Source: an uncultured Bacteroidales bacterium (lineage in GTDB: Bacteria; Bacteroidota; Bacteroidia; Bacteroidales; Paludibacteraceae). Taken from it: a stretch of DNA of 64,000 nucleotides. This document shows, in pieces, positions 17,769 through 24,961 of this stretch (the stretch's first letter is position 1; each line of letters opens with the position of its first letter). The position numbers and the translations under genes are program-made. The notes beneath the pieces are model-generated. The model was not told the DNA's origin, did not search any database, and saw nothing but the letters and a program-made list of their open reading frames with translations. The stretch lies in contig CADCEV010000002.1 of the NCBI GenBank assembly GCA_902800525.1, forward strand, positions 159,695 to 223,694. Direction: 5' to 3'.

Positions 17769-18035
17769 ATGGCACAGAATGACGAAATCCGCTATCTGAC
17801 TCCGCAAGGCTCGGAGCAGAAGAAGAAAAAGTACTGCCGTTTCAAAAAATCCGGCATCAAGTACATCGATTACAAAGATCCTGAGTTCCTCAAGAAGTTC
17901 CTCAACGAGCAAGGCAAAATCCTGCCGCGTCGTATCACCGGTACTTCTCTGAAGTTCCAACGCAAAGTTGCTCAGGCCGTTAAGAAAGCTCGCCACTTGG
18001 CTCTGCTGCCTTACGTAACCGATATGATGAAATAA
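17769..18035 (+). CDS. rpsR: Small ribosomal subunit protein bS18
   Basis: 88 residues with the S18 core [51 protein letters not shown] (read across 17860-18020) and a lysine-rich N-terminus. S18 is the partner of S6 on the 30S platform. It sits 2 bp after rpsF and 32 bp before rplI, the conserved S6-S18-L9 order. Confidence 0.97.
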   Translation: MAQNDEIRYLTPQGSEQKKKKYCRFKKSGIKYIDYKDPEFLKKFLNEQGKILPRRITGTSLKFQRKVAQAVKKARHLALLPYVTDMMK

Positions 18036-18067
18036 GTTGCTAACCCGTTAACAAGAAAGGAAAGAAC

Positions 18068-18511
18068 ATGGAAGTAATTCTTATTCAAGACCTGGCTAAT
18101 CTGGGTTTCAAGAACGACATCGTAAAAGTTCGTGACGGCTACGGACGTAACTATCTTCTCCCGCAGAAGATCGCTATCATTGCTAACGAGAGCAACAAGA
18201 AACAGCTCGCTGAGAACCTCAAACAACAGGCTCACAAAGCAGCTAAGATCTTGGCTGACGCTCAGGCACTGGAGGCTAAACTGGCAGAGACCGTAATCGA
18301 AGTAAAAGTAAAGGCAAACGAGGATGGCAAGATCTTCGGTACCGTTACCACTCAGAATATCTCTGACGCTCTCAAAGCTCAGGAGATTCTGATCGACAAG
18401 AAAGTGATTACTATCGCAGAGCCGATCAAGCAAGTGGGCGAATACAGCGCACAAGCTCGTCTCCACCGCGAGGTAAAAGCAGAAATCAAGCTGAACGTAG
18501 TAGCTGAGTAA
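18068..18511 (+). CDS. rplI: Large ribosomal subunit protein bL9
   Basis: 147 residues. The N-terminal domain MEVILIQDLANLGFKNDIVKVRDGYGRNYLLPQ is the L9 rRNA-binding signature. A long connecting helix and a C-terminal domain (FGTVTTQNISDAL) follow. An AAGGAAAG stretch upstream may act as ribosome-binding site. Last gene of the S6-S18-L9 unit; a nonamer array fills the gap to rpmE2. Confidence 0.96.
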   Translation: MEVILIQDLANLGFKNDIVKVRDGYGRNYLLPQKIAIIANESNKKQLAENLKQQAHKAAKILADAQALEAKLAETVIEVKVKANEDGKIFGTVTTQNISDALKAQEILIDKKVITIAEPIKQVGEYSAQARLHREVKAEIKLNVVAE

Positions 18512-18522
18512 ACATGAGTAAA

Positions 18523-18585
18523 CGTAGTTTTCGTAGTTAACGTAGTTTTCGTAAATTACGTAAAATACGCAAATTACGTAAACAA
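18523..18585. repeat. Seven tandem 9-bp units between rplI and rpmE2
   Basis: CGTAGTTTT, CGTAGTTAA, CGTAGTTTT, CGTAAATTA, CGTAAAATA, CGCAAATTA and CGTAAACAA run without interruption (63 bp). ATTAAAA-type heptamers then lead up to the rpmE2 start. Confidence 0.8.
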
Positions 18586-18607
18586 CAAATTAAAAATTAA
18601 AAGACTT

Positions 18608-18862
18608 ATGAAAAAAGGAATTCATCCGGAGAACTACCGTGTTGTAGTTTTCAAAGATATGTCTGACGGTACTCAGTTCTTCAGCCGTTCTACTGCTGCA
18701 ACGAAGGACACTATCGAAATCGACGGCGTTCAGTATCCGCTGATCAAGCTTGAGATCTCGAACACGAGTCACCCGTTCTATACCGGTAAGTCCAAACTTG
18801 TGGACACCGCAGGTCGTGTGGACAAATTTATGTCTCGCTACGGCAACCGTACTCGCAAGTAA
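18608..18862 (+). CDS. rpmE2: Large ribosomal subunit protein bL31, type B
   Basis: 84 residues, MKKGIHPENYRVVVFKDMSD...SNTSHPFYTGKSKLVDTAGRVDKFMSRYG. It lacks the zinc-binding cysteines of type A L31, so it is the C-minus (type B) form, which does not need zinc. It follows the S6-S18-L9 unit and is closed by a strong terminator at 18874. Confidence 0.95.
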   Translation: MKKGIHPENYRVVVFKDMSDGTQFFSRSTAATKDTIEIDGVQYPLIKLEISNTSHPFYTGKSKLVDTAGRVDKFMSRYGNRTRK

Positions 18863-18873
18863 TCATGCGACAA

Positions 18874-18912
18874 ACAAGGGGCGGGCTGAGGCTTGCCCCT
18901 TGTTCTTTTTTT
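18874..18912 (+). terminator. Intrinsic terminator after rpmE2
   Basis: ACAAGGGGC (18874-18882) pairs with GCCCCTTGT (18895-18903), followed by TCTTTTTTT. Confidence 0.92.
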
Positions 18913-18921
18913 AAATTCATT

Positions 18922-18956
18922 CCGATATCCCGGTATATCGATATCTCGACATCTCG
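18922..18956. repeat. 35-bp heptamer array upstream of the PnuC-like gene
   Basis: CCGATAT, CCCGGTA, TATCGAT, ATCTCGA, CATCTCG. It aligns almost unit by unit with the array inside queA at 26164-26198. Confidence 0.75.
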
Positions 18957-18973
18957 ATAAAATAACATATCCT

Positions 18974-19765
18974 ATGAATAACACGCAACTCTGGCGCACC
19001 TTGGGCCGCAATTTCATCATCTCATTCATCCTTTTCGGAGCCCTTCTCGGCCTCCTTTGGCTCGTGGAATGGTTTCTTAATTCTCAATTGTCAATTGTCA
19101 ATTGTCAATTATTAAAATGGCACGATCCCGCTTGGGTAGTCGGCATCCCTGCCTCTATCATCGGCGTAGCATATATTCTCACTATTCGTGACCCGAAGAA
19201 CTATACCGGCTTTTTTGCTGGCGTGGTCATGTCAATTCTGTTAGGCATCCAGTTCCTGCTGCAAAACCAGTACGACAGCGCCTTCCTCTTTTTCTTTGTT
19301 TTTATTCCTTTCCAGCTGATGTCTATCTATAAATGGAGCCGGAACAAAGACGACGGAGGAGCCAGTTTTGAACCCAAGTTCCTGGACACACCGCGTCTCT
19401 TCCTGTCTATCGCGCTACTCGTCTTTATTACAGCCGGCGATATTTTCATCAACTTATATGCCGCCCACGGCGCTATCTCCTTGCCGGGAGGCTGGCGCGA
19501 AGCTGTCACACTCATACTGAACGGTCTGCTCATTTCCGCCTCTTTCTTAGCCAACTACTGGCTCATTTACCGCAAAACGGACTCCTGGGTGTACTGGTTC
19601 ATCTATAGCATCGCCGGTATAGGTCTGTTTGTCATCCTCGGCAACGTGTTCTCTATCGTGCTCTTTACCTTCTTCCTGGTGATCAACTCGACGGCGGGCA
19701 TTGCATGGATCAAAGCCACCAAGCCCGAAAACTATGGATGGTTAGCAATGTTTAATAAAGAATAA
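18974..19765 (+). CDS. pnuC: PnuC-family vitamin/nucleoside transporter
   Basis: 263 residues from the ATG at 18974; the upstream in-frame ATG (18893) lies in the terminator. About seven to eight hydrophobic segments fit the PnuC fold, with IYKWSRNKDDGG after a membrane segment where PnuC proteins have their conserved aromatic motif. PnuC members carry out facilitated diffusion of nicotinamide riboside, or thiamine in the PnuT branch. The substrate cannot be set here: no TPP riboswitch or thiamine gene lies nearby. Residues about 35-47 (LNSQLSIVNCQLL) are encoded by a 35-bp heptamer array and look like an insert between two membrane helices. The next gene starts 42 bp downstream, across another array. 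Confidence 0.75.
   Translation: MNNTQLWRTLGRNFIISFILFGALLGLLWLVEWFLNSQLSIVNCQLLKWHDPAWVVGIPASIIGVAYILTIRDPKNYTGFFAGVVMSILLGIQFLLQNQYDSAFLFFFVFIPFQLMSIYKWSRNKDDGGASFEPKFLDTPRLFLSIALLVFITAGDIFINLYAAHGAISLPGGWREAVTLILNGLLISASFLANYWLIYRKTDSWVYWFIYSIAGIGLFVILGNVFSIVLFTFFLVINSTAGIAWIKATKPENYGWLAMFNKE
19079..19113. repeat. 35-bp heptamer array inside pnuC
   Basis: AATTCTC, AATTGTC three times, AATTATT. Read in frame as LNSQLSIVNCQLL, nearly the peptide encoded by the array in the neighbouring pseudouridine synthase gene. Confidence 0.85.
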
Positions 19766-19800
19766 ATCGGTATATCGAAATACCGGTATACCGAAATATC
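19766..19800. repeat. 35-bp heptamer array between the pnuC stop and the next gene
   Basis: ATCGGTA, TATCGAA, ATACCGG, TATACCG, AAATATC. It begins at the base after the pnuC stop (19763-19765) and ends 7 bp before the next ATG (19808), so the array is essentially the whole intergenic region. Confidence 0.8.
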
Positions 19801-19807
19801 GAAAATT

Positions 19808-20737
19808 ATGATAAAAAGAAAACAAGACACTATCTTAAAAGTCACCGAACCGGCGCCCTTAATGGACTTCCTCATCGCTAAGATGGGAGGCATGGCGCGT
19901 TCGTCCGTCAAACAACTCTTAGGTCAGCGCCGCGTCAAAGTGGGTAATGTCGTGCAGACACGGCATGATTTTGCGCTCAATTCCGGCGATGTGGTCACCG
20001 TCTCTTCCGGACGGGGAAACAGCCAGCTGACGCATCCCAAACTCAAAATCGTCTATGAGGATGACGATCTCATTGTGGTCAACAAACAGCCGGGACTCCT
20101 GACCGTCGCTACCACGCCGGGCAGCAAGGAGACCACCGTCATGTCTATCCTGCGCGCGTACGTCAAAAAGCAGAACGCGCGCGCGAACATATACGTAGTG
20201 CATCGTCTGGACCGCGAGACTTCCGGTCTGCTCGTTTTTGCACGTTCGGAGGAATTACAGCACTACATGCGTGAATATTGGCGCGAACTCGTCACCGAAC
20301 GTACTTATATAGCGCTTGCAGAGGGCATTCTCGAACCCCGCGAAGGCAAAATTACCACCTGGCTCACCGAGGACAAACGCAATGCGGTGGTCTATTCCTC
20401 ACCCGTGGACGACGGTGGTGACATCGCTATCACCAATTACAAGGTACTCAAAACTTCCAACTATGGAACTTCTCTCAACTCTCAACTCTCCACTATCAAC
20501 TATCAATTAGTGGAATTGCATTTGGAAACCGGCCGCACGAACCAAATTCGCGTACACCTCGCCTCCAAAGGCTGCCCGGTGGTGGGCGACCGCAAATACG
20601 GTCATGGCAACGAGTCGTCACCTATCGACCGCCTTTGTCTCCACGCGAAAGTGCTGGCTTTCATTCACCCCGTAACCGAGAAAACCGTGCGCTTCGAATC
20701 CCCTGTTCCCAAAGAATTCAACCGTGTATTACAATAA
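19808..20737 (+). CDS. RluA-family pseudouridine synthase with S4 domain
   Basis: 309 residues. An N-terminal S4 RNA-binding domain (LMDFLIAKMGGMARSSVKQLLGQRRVKVG) is followed by the RluA catalytic domain with the active-site aspartate in VVHRLDRETSGLL, and by LHLETGRTNQIRVHLASKGCPVVGD. Such enzymes isomerise uridines in 23S rRNA or tRNA; the target position cannot be told. A 35-bp heptamer array codes for SLNSQLSTINYQL (about residues 221-233), inserted just before the strand VELHLETGRTNQ, where relatives run on directly. A single gene flanked by heptamer DNA. Confidence 0.92.
   Translation: MIKRKQDTILKVTEPAPLMDFLIAKMGGMARSSVKQLLGQRRVKVGNVVQTRHDFALNSGDVVTVSSGRGNSQLTHPKLKIVYEDDDLIVVNKQPGLLTVATTPGSKETTVMSILRAYVKKQNARANIYVVHRLDRETSGLLVFARSEELQHYMREYWRELVTERTYIALAEGILEPREGKITTWLTEDKRNAVVYSSPVDDGGDIAITNYKVLKTSNYGTSLNSQLSTINYQLVELHLETGRTNQIRVHLASKGCPVVGDRKYGHGNESSPIDRLCLHAKVLAFIHPVTEKTVRFESPVPKEFNRVLQ
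20472..20506. repeat. 35-bp heptamer array inside the pseudouridine synthase gene
   Basis: CTCTCAA, CTCTCAA, CTCTCCA, CTATCAA, CTATCAA, in frame as an extra loop SLNSQLSTINYQ. Confidence 0.85.
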
Positions 20738-20745
20738 AGACCACC

Positions 20746-22107
20746 ATGATACGAAACTTCCTTTCCTTGGTACTTTGTATTTTGTCCCTTTGTACCTTAT
20801 CCGCTGCTCCCCGCCGTGTACACACGATCGGCGATAGCACAATGAGCGATTATAAACCGGCTGCAACGCCCAAAAGAGGGTGGGGCATGTACCTCCAGGC
20901 GTTCTTTTATCCGGACTCCGTGCAGGTCAATAACCGCGGTAAGAGCGGTGCTTCGACTCGTACTTTCTATGAGACTGAGAACCTCTGGCCGTCCGTGAAG
21001 AAGCAGATGGCTGCCGGAGACTACCTCATCATCCAGTTTGCGCACAACGACGAGAAATGCAAAGGCGAAGACGTCTATGCCCAGAATGCCAAACTGCGCG
21101 CAGAGGGCAAAGATACCCTGACGGATATGCGCGGAACAGAGCCTAATACCACCTATAAGGAATACCTGCGTACTTACATCCGCGAGGCGCGCGAAATGGG
21201 TGTTACCCCGGTTCTCATGTCACCGATCTGCCGCGCGTACTTCAAGGACGGAAAGATCAATTCCGAAGGCCGGCATGATTTGTCCCCCCTTCCCTTGAGG
21301 GAGGGGACGGGGGTAGGCCCTAAGGATTACGTCCGTTGTATGCGCGAAGTGGCGCAAGAGATGGGTGTCCCCTTCTTGGATATGACCGCACGGTCGCAGG
21401 AACTGTACGAGTCTTCCGGCGCCGATTACTGTATGGCGCATTTCTTCAACTGCGGTGATAAGACCCACACTTCCGCTGCCGGAGGCATGGCGATTGCTTC
21501 GCTGGCGTACGAACTGATCGTCAATTCTCCGGAATTGAAGGAGATGCACGCTTGGATGCACTTCCCGACACAGGAAGCTTACACCGCCTATGCTACGAAC
21601 ATCGAAGAATCCGGCAAGAAAGCAGCTTTTGCAGCGAAAGGAACGCCGTTTAGTGAGGTGTTGTCTGTCGCGAACTTACAGAACCTCACCATGAAGAAAA
21701 GCGGCAAACAAGCCCAACTGCTGCCTTTGGAGGGCGCATGGCCTGCCGGTGAAGTGGATGAGGTGGCGAACCGCTATATCGAGTATTCCATTGCCGCTGA
21801 GAAGAAGAAAGGGCTTGTCATTGAGTCCATTACTCTGCCCGTACGCGGACAAGGAGGAGCCGGCATGAACCTGCATATCAACTATGGTTTCGGAGAGCAC
21901 TTTGACGGCGTGACCACCATCTATGAGAACACAGCGCTGCCTAAAAACAAATGGCTGACCGTCCAACTCGATCAACCGATCCTCGTTCCTGCCGGACAAA
22001 CGCTGTATATCCGCGTCCTGCCTTGGTACGACTCCAACGGCAAACCCCAAACCAAGAAGTCTCTCCAACTCAAAGACCTCAAAATCTCCGGCAAGAGATT
22101 ACAATAA
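20746..22107 (+). CDS. SGNH-hydrolase, rhamnogalacturonan acetylesterase-like (CE12)
   Basis: 453 residues from the ATG at 20746 (MIRNFLSLVLCILSLCTLSA signal peptide); the longer in-frame start at 20635 overlaps the previous gene. SGNH blocks are visible: block I GDSTMSDY with the nucleophile Ser, the Gly of block II near NRGKSGASTRTF, block III FAHNDE, and block V DKTHTSAAG with the catalytic Asp and His. A C-terminal beta domain follows. CE12 enzymes remove acetyl groups from rhamnogalacturonan or related pectins, which fits the uxaB/uxaA galacturonate genes downstream. The signal peptide is partly encoded by a heptamer array, and a GC-rich element codes for SPLPLREGTGVG (about residues 180-191). 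Confidence 0.85.
   Translation: MIRNFLSLVLCILSLCTLSAAPRRVHTIGDSTMSDYKPAATPKRGWGMYLQAFFYPDSVQVNNRGKSGASTRTFYETENLWPSVKKQMAAGDYLIIQFAHNDEKCKGEDVYAQNAKLRAEGKDTLTDMRGTEPNTTYKEYLRTYIREAREMGVTPVLMSPICRAYFKDGKINSEGRHDLSPLPLREGTGVGPKDYVRCMREVAQEMGVPFLDMTARSQELYESSGADYCMAHFFNCGDKTHTSAAGGMAIASLAYELIVNSPELKEMHAWMHFPTQEAYTAYATNIEESGKKAAFAAKGTPFSEVLSVANLQNLTMKKSGKQAQLLPLEGAWPAGEVDEVANRYIEYSIAAEKKKGLVIESITLPVRGQGGAGMNLHINYGFGEHFDGVTTIYENTALPKNKWLTVQLDQPILVPAGQTLYIRVLPWYDSNGKPQTKKSLQLKDLKISGKRLQ
20765..20799. repeat. 35-bp heptamer-like stretch encoding the signal-peptide core
   Basis: CCTTGGT, ACTTTGT, ATTTTGT, CCCTTTG, TACCTTA. It resembles the ACTTTGT/CCTTTGT array in queA (26952-26986) and the reverse of 7790-7817. 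Translation SLVLCILSLCTL forms the hydrophobic region. Confidence 0.6.
21283..21319 (+). repeat. GC-rich palindromic element, copy 3 (CE12-like gene)
   Basis: TCCCCCCTTCCCTTGAGGGA then GGGGACGGGGGTAGGCC, in frame as SPLPLREGTGVGP. Confidence 0.7.
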
Positions 22108-22158
22108 TTCGAAACCACGTGACCACGAGATATCGAGATCACGAAAACCCCTTACAAC

Positions 22159-22190
22159 AATTAAAGCCACCCGCAAAGGTGGCTTTAATT
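22159..22190. terminator. Bidirectional terminator between the CE12-like gene and exbD
   Basis: Perfect 13-bp arms AATTAAAGCCACC (22159-22171) and GGTGGCTTTAATT (22178-22190) with a 6-nt loop, T-rich on both sides, between convergent genes. Confidence 0.9.
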
Positions 22191-22191
22191 G

Positions 22192-22226
22192 AATTGTCAA
22201 TTATCAACTATCAATTATCAATTAAT
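22192..22226. repeat. 35-bp heptamer array abutting the exbD stop codon
   Basis: AATTGTC, AATTATC, AACTATC, AATTATC, AATTAAT. The last base (22226) is the last base of the minus-strand stop codon of the distal exbD gene. Confidence 0.85.
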
Positions 22227-22696
22227 TAATAGCTTGTGCGCTGTGTGGCAGCGTAACTGATCTTCAGTGCGTACGCGCGGCGGAGTTCCTGTTTGATGTC
22301 CGCAATGATACCCATCTTGGTCTCTTTGTCGGCCTTGATCGAAACAGTCATCAATCCTTGCTCGCTCTCTTTCATCGACGAACGCTCGTTAATGATGTAC
22401 TCGCCGATCTCTTTCGTCTCTGCGAAAGCGTCATCCAATTGGATACGCGTTTCTGCACCGTATTGCTTGCGGAACTCTGCCGTCGGGGTACCAACGTAGA
22501 TGTAGCGCACTAACGATTTCTTCTCCAGCTTCGTCAGCTCTGTCGCCTGCGGGTTCTTGAACTGAACTTTGTAACTGACCTCTTTCATGGACGTAACTGA
22601 CATGAAGAAGAACAGCAGCATGAAGATAATATCAGGAAGGGACGACGTATTCAACGCCGGCATCTCCCTCTTATCATTTCTACGAATCTTTGCCAT
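22226..22696 (-). CDS. exbD: ExbD/TolR-family protein (second copy)
   Basis: 156 residues. One N-terminal membrane helix with the proton-pathway aspartate (SSLPDIIFMLLFFFMSVTS), then a periplasmic domain. With ExbB it forms the proton-motive-force motor that energises TonB-dependent outer-membrane transport; Bacteroidota usually have two ExbD genes in tandem. It starts 1 bp after the stop of the preceding exbD and is the last gene of the operon, closed by a bidirectional terminator. Confidence 0.92.
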   Translation of the reverse strand: MAKIRRNDKREMPALNTSSLPDIIFMLLFFFMSVTSMKEVSYKVQFKNPQATELTKLEKKSLVRYIYVGTPTAEFRKQYGAETRIQLDDAFAETKEIGEYIINERSSMKESEQGLMTVSIKADKETKMGIIADIKQELRRAYALKISYAATQRTSY

Positions 22697-22697
22697 A

Positions 22698-23276
22698 TTA
22701 GTTACCGTAATTTTTAGGTTCAGCCTCTGAAATCTTCTGAGGATAGATCTTTTGGATCTGTTTCTGTTGATCCTCTTCTAATTCATTATAGCTTTTGTGG
22801 AAATACTTCTGCGCGCACTCGTCACGCAATTCATTATATGCTGCCACGAGTTCGTTCTGAACGTCCAGATAAGCCTGATACTGCGTATCCACGTCGTTTT
22901 GTACAGAGATCACGTGATCCTTCGTGTACTTCAGTACACCGAACGGAGCACCGAAATCCTCCTCTACGAGCTTCGGATAGTAGTCCGCATTCTGTTCGTT
23001 CTTAATGAACTCCTTGGCGCTCTCGCGAAGTTGCTTTATATCCATCAACTGGCCTTGTACCATCAGCTGGTTAGCCGAGTTTATCTTGACAACCAACAGG
23101 TTGCGCTTATTGATATCCTTATCCTCCACTTTCTGATCCGGTGGAATAGGCGCAGGCAGACGGCGAGCCAATCCCTGGTTAACATCCATTGACGTCGTCA
23201 CCAGGAAGAAAATCAGCAACAGGAACGAGATGTCCGCCATGGAGCTGGCGTTGATCTGTGGGACTTTCTTTGCCAT
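22698..23276 (-). CDS. exbD: ExbD/TolR-family protein (first copy)
   Basis: 192 residues. N-terminal helix with the conserved Asp (SSMADISFLLLIFFLVTTSMD), then a periplasmic domain longer than that of its neighbour, with an acidic/basic C-terminal extension (DECAQKYFHKSYNELEEDQQKQ). Same motor role as the second copy; the pair probably forms hetero-oligomers or serves two complexes. It lies 13 bp after the 159-residue membrane protein. Confidence 0.92.
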   Translation of the reverse strand: MAKKVPQINASSMADISFLLLIFFLVTTSMDVNQGLARRLPAPIPPDQKVEDKDINKRNLLVVKINSANQLMVQGQLMDIKQLRESAKEFIKNEQNADYYPKLVEEDFGAPFGVLKYTKDHVISVQNDVDTQYQAYLDVQNELVAAYNELRDECAQKYFHKSYNELEEDQQKQIQKIYPQKISEAEPKNYGN

Positions 23277-23289
23277 GATTGATGTGGTT

Positions 23290-23769
23290 TTACTTCAGTC
23301 GTTTCGTGTGGATATATCCCCAACACATTGTACCTAAGGTAGCAATGATGAGGAAATAACATGCGTAGATAACTGCGTCTGCCAATTGTGCCCAGAAGCC
23401 TTCGTTATCTGTGCCTTCGTAACCGATAATGTTGATTTTCTCAGGGCTTCCTGCGAACCAGCATGCGCATCCTAAAATCACGAAGCCGCATACTACACAA
23501 AGCATCATAATTGCTTTGCGACGGTTGTACTTCCAGTTGTTAACGAACTCTACAAGTACTACGCACAGCGTGATCAGAATTGCCAAACCTAATAGGAAGT
23601 AATTCCATACCAGGAATGCATCGCTGAATTTCGGGATGTCCAGAAAATCACCGGCTACCTCCAAACTACCGTTTGAGCCGCCTAAGAAGAACATCGCTAT
23701 GAACACGATGCCGAGTCCTATCAGGCTCCAAAGGGTAATTTTTGGTATCATTTTATATTTATCATTCAT
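23290..23769 (-). CDS. Four-helix membrane protein of the exbB-exbD cluster
   Basis: 159 residues with four hydrophobic segments (about residues 10-30, 53-75, 85-105 and 128-150). I do not know a characterised homologue, but an unnamed small membrane protein between exbB and exbD is common in Bacteroidales, so it may be an accessory part of the TonB motor. It contains GSPEKINIIGYEGTDNEGFW between helices three and four. 95 bp separate it from exbB, including a decamer array; 13 bp separate it from exbD. Confidence 0.75.
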   Translation of the reverse strand: MNDKYKMIPKITLWSLIGLGIVFIAMFFLGGSNGSLEVAGDFLDIPKFSDAFLVWNYFLLGLAILITLCVVLVEFVNNWKYNRRKAIMMLCVVCGFVILGCACWFAGSPEKINIIGYEGTDNEGFWAQLADAVIYACYFLIIATLGTMCWGYIHTKRLK

Positions 23770-23790
23770 AATTGCCTCAAATTTTTAATA

Positions 23791-23820
23791 TTGTTTGAAT
23801 TCGTTTGAACTTCGTTTGTT
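23791..23820. repeat. Decamer repeat in the exbB downstream gap
   Basis: TTGTTTGAAT, TCGTTTGAAC, TTCGTTTGTT. It is related, on the opposite strand, to the TTCAAACCAT/TTCAAACAAC decamers at 28571-28600. Confidence 0.5.
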
Positions 23821-23864
23821 GGAATTGTCACCAACCCCAAACCATGTAAACTACTTCAAACTTA

Positions 23865-24686
23865 TTATTTCTTTTGAGCCTTGTCGTACTCTACTACGAG
23901 GTCGAGCAGGCTGATCGAGCTGTCTTCCATCTCGTTAACCAAACCCTCAACCAAGCTAAGGATGTAGTTGTAGAACAACTGAAGTACAACAGCGATGATC
24001 AAACCGAGGAGGGTCGTCAACAGAGCCACCTTGATACCGCCGGCAACTACGGTAGCCGAGATATCACCAACTTGTTGGATCTTATCGAATGCAGCGATCA
24101 TACCGATGATGGTTCCCAAGAATCCTAACGACGGAGCGATAGCGATGAACAGGGTGATCCAGGACAGGTTCTTCTCCAACAAACCGAGTTGAACGCCACC
24201 ATAGGAAGCAACGGTCTTCTCTACTACGTCGATGCCTTCGTCATAACGGCTCAGACCCTGATAGAAAATCGAAGCTACAGGACCACGGGTGTTGCGGCAT
24301 ACTTCCAGAGCTTTCTCGATACCACCTTCTTTCAATGCTGCTTCTACCTCTGCCAACAGCTTCTTCGTGTTGGTCTTGCTCAGAGACAGATAGATGATAC
24401 GCTCGATGCACAGAGCCAGACCGAATACCAATGTAACGAGGGTCAATGCCATGAAGCCGGCGCCACCTTCGATAAATTTCGTCTTCAACGTCTTGTGGAG
24501 AGCTACCAAGCCACCTTCCTCTGCGGCAGGAGCCTCGGCTACTTCTTCTACGGCTGCAGGTGCAGCTTCATCTACGTTTTCTACAGCTGCCTCCTCTGCC
24601 GGAGCTGCTGCGTCTTGTGCCATTACTGCGGCGCTGCCAAAGGTCAGCATTGCCAGTACGGTAAGGGTTGCAAATACTTTTTTCAT
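23865..24686 (-). CDS. exbB: ExbB/TolQ-family motor protein (MotA/TolQ/ExbB channel)
   Basis: 273 residues. A cleavable or anchor-like N-terminal segment (MKKVFATLTVLAMLTFGSAAVMAQ) is followed by an Ala/Glu-rich linker of about 35 residues, then a first membrane helix (FMALTLVTLVFGLALCIERIIYL) and two more helices around LSWITLFIAIAPSLGFLGTIIGMI and GGIKVALLTTLLGLIIAVVLQLFYN, the proton-channel core. It forms the pentameric stator for TonB together with ExbD. First gene of exbB - membrane protein - exbD - exbD. No 20-bp-spaced promoter was found directly upstream, so read-through from the tRNA-Ser promoter is possible. Confidence 0.93.
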   Translation of the reverse strand: MKKVFATLTVLAMLTFGSAAVMAQDAAAPAEEAAVENVDEAAPAAVEEVAEAPAAEEGGLVALHKTLKTKFIEGGAGFMALTLVTLVFGLALCIERIIYLSLSKTNTKKLLAEVEAALKEGGIEKALEVCRNTRGPVASIFYQGLSRYDEGIDVVEKTVASYGGVQLGLLEKNLSWITLFIAIAPSLGFLGTIIGMIAAFDKIQQVGDISATVVAGGIKVALLTTLLGLIIAVVLQLFYNYILSLVEGLVNEMEDSSISLLDLVVEYDKAQKK

Positions 24687-24774
24687 GAGAATAATAATTT
24701 ATTTGAGTTATTGTGTTTATTGATTGTTCGGTTAATGTTTTTTGTTCATCGGGGATTTTGACTTCCCCTTTTTG

Positions 24775-24862
24775 CGGAGAGACGGGGATTCGAACCCCGG
24801 AAACCCTTTTGGAGTTTACACGCTTTCCAGGCGTGCCTCTTCAACCACTCGAGCATCTCTCC
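24775..24862 (-). tRNA. tRNA-Ser (anticodon GGA)
   Basis: 88 nt on the minus strand, starting GGAGAGATGCTCGAGTGG. Acceptor stem GGAGAGA with TCTCTCC, anticodon loop CTGGAAA (GGA), a long variable arm (about AAACTCCAAAAGGGTTT) as expected for serine, and a T-loop GGTTCGAAT. CCA is not encoded. Confidence 0.96.
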
Positions 24863-24899
24863 TTTCGCGCTTTTTTGCGCTACTTTTCAAAATCGGCTA

Positions 24900-24931
24900 C
24901 AAAATTACATCTTTTTTGTGACATACGCAAG
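24900..24931 (-). promoter_or_regulatory. Promoter of tRNA-Ser(GGA)
   Basis: On the minus strand CTTG (24931-24928), 20 bp, TAATTTTG (24907-24900), 38 bp upstream of the tRNA. The spacer has CGTATGTC and an A-tract. Confidence 0.75.
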
Positions 24932-24961
24932 AAAATATGCAATTTTTTTTAAAAAAAATAA

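Noticed and set aside
18893..18973. Upstream extension of the PnuC-like gene and a possible TPP riboswitch there
   Set aside because: The extension runs through the rpmE2 terminator and a heptamer array. Only about 60 bp remain, with no thi-box-like sequence.
20635..20745. N-terminal extension of the CE12-like esterase
   Set aside because: It overlaps the end of the pseudouridine synthase gene in another frame and would hide the clear signal peptide starting at 20746.
24751..24773. GGGGA-TCCCC hairpin with plus-strand T-run next to tRNA-Ser(GGA)
   Set aside because: The stem is only 5 bp and no plus-strand gene ends nearby. Orientation is wrong for the minus-strand genes.
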